A stretch of DNA of 6,127 bases from Burkholderiales bacterium (GTDB lineage: Bacteria > Pseudomonadota > Gammaproteobacteria > Burkholderiales > Usitatibacteraceae), in the NCBI GenBank assembly GCA_026786225.1, contig JAJAYN010000050.1:1-6127 (forward strand), written 5' to 3'. Of the stretch, positions 5,834 through 6,127 are shown one piece after another (the first letter of the stretch is position 1; each line of letters begins with the position of its first letter). The translations under genes were made by a program, and so were the position numbers. The notes below the pieces were generated by a model. It was not told the DNA's origin, made no database searches, and worked only from the letters and a program-made list of their open reading frames with translations.

Positions 5834-6127
5834 TTAGTGATGCGCTGGCTCTTTAGGATACGCCGGCGTATTGTCCGGCGAAACCACCAGCGCGATTGCC
5901 TTGCCCAGAATCGTAAAGAAGCTCCCTTCCCCGCGCGTCCAGTCGTTCATCGCCCTGGCCACTGCCAGTTTACCGACTGTCGCTGTCGAGCGTTTGTAAA
6001 CGCCGGCCGCGTATTTGTTGGCTTCGCCCATCGTTGGATAAATGTGAATCGTGCCGAGAATGCCTTCCAGCCCGAAGCCGTGCTTCATCGCTGCGACAAA
6101 CTCAACCAGCAGATCGCCTGCATGCTC
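5834..6127 (-). CDS. MerA/lipoamide-dehydrogenase-like FAD-dependent oxidoreductase, C-terminal end (5' end outside window)
   Basis: The frame is open to the window edge, so the visible 97 residues are only the C-terminal dimerisation domain of a much larger protein (class I flavoprotein reductases are about 450-720 residues). An internal ATG at 6088 is not the start, since the 13 codons before it (EHAGDLLVEFVAA) are the family sequence preceding MKHGFGLEGILGTIHIYPTMGEANKYAAGVYKR. In lipoamide dehydrogenase the segment reads HxHPT with a catalytic His; here Tyr stands at that position (HIYPT), while the following Glu is kept. This points to a mercuric-reductase-like or related oxidoreductase rather than a true lipoamide dehydrogenase. 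The C-terminus ends in PAYPKEPAHH with no vicinal cysteine pair, so it is not a classical MerA able to pass Hg(II) through C-terminal cysteines. The redox-active CxxxxC and FAD motifs would lie outside the window. It is co-directional with the downstream cluster, about 155 bases from DUF547. Confidence 0.8.
   Translation of the reverse strand, partial: EHAGDLLVEFVAAMKHGFGLEGILGTIHIYPTMGEANKYAAGVYKRSTATVGKLAVARAMNDWTRGEGSFFTILGKAIALVVSPDNTPAYPKEPAHH

Overview
This window looks like a piece of a proteobacterial chromosome, probably betaproteobacterial. That is an inference from the moderately high GC content, the style of the TonB-family protein and the general protein similarity; no rRNA or other phylogenetic marker is present. 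It is densely coding. One gene on the + strand (left end) converges on a long run of minus-strand genes that fills the rest.

Layout, left to right. Bases 1-680 (+) carry the C-terminal part of a TonB-family protein, whose start lies outside the window. A short convergent gap (681-722) contains a small hairpin. From 723 to 4749 (all minus) there are five tightly packed genes, in transcription order: a family 2 glycosyltransferase (TIGR04283 type), a GT-A fold transferase (TIGR04282/DUF2064 type), an exported DUF3047 protein, an FAD-dependent pyridine nucleotide-disulfide oxidoreductase of the type found fused to SelD, and a TylF/NovP-type SAM methyltransferase. These five overlap each other by 4 or 11 bases. 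Upstream of them, after a 110-base gap, is an exported DUF547 protein (4860-5678). After a further 155-base gap filled by a palindromic repeat comes the C-terminal end of a MerA/lipoamide-dehydrogenase-like flavoprotein reductase (5834-6127), cut by the window edge.

The two transferases belong to families whose TIGRFAM names record association with radical SAM and 'selenodomain' proteins, and the FAD protein belongs to the SelD N-terminal-domain family. The minus-strand run therefore looks like a variant of this poorly characterised locus, which in other bacteria is linked to arsenosugar- or selenium-type chemistry. Here it is extended by an O-methyltransferase-like gene and a DUF3047 gene. 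A plausible but unproven reading is a pathway that builds a glycosylated, possibly methylated small molecule, with two flavin reductases in the cytosol and two exported proteins of unknown function. Neither a radical SAM gene nor a SelD domain is present here; if they exist they would lie beyond base 6127 or elsewhere.

The 5712-5830 repeat has near-perfect 11-base terminal inverted repeats and looks like a small non-autonomous dispersed element. Its edge may supply the -35 box of a promoter for the DUF547 gene.
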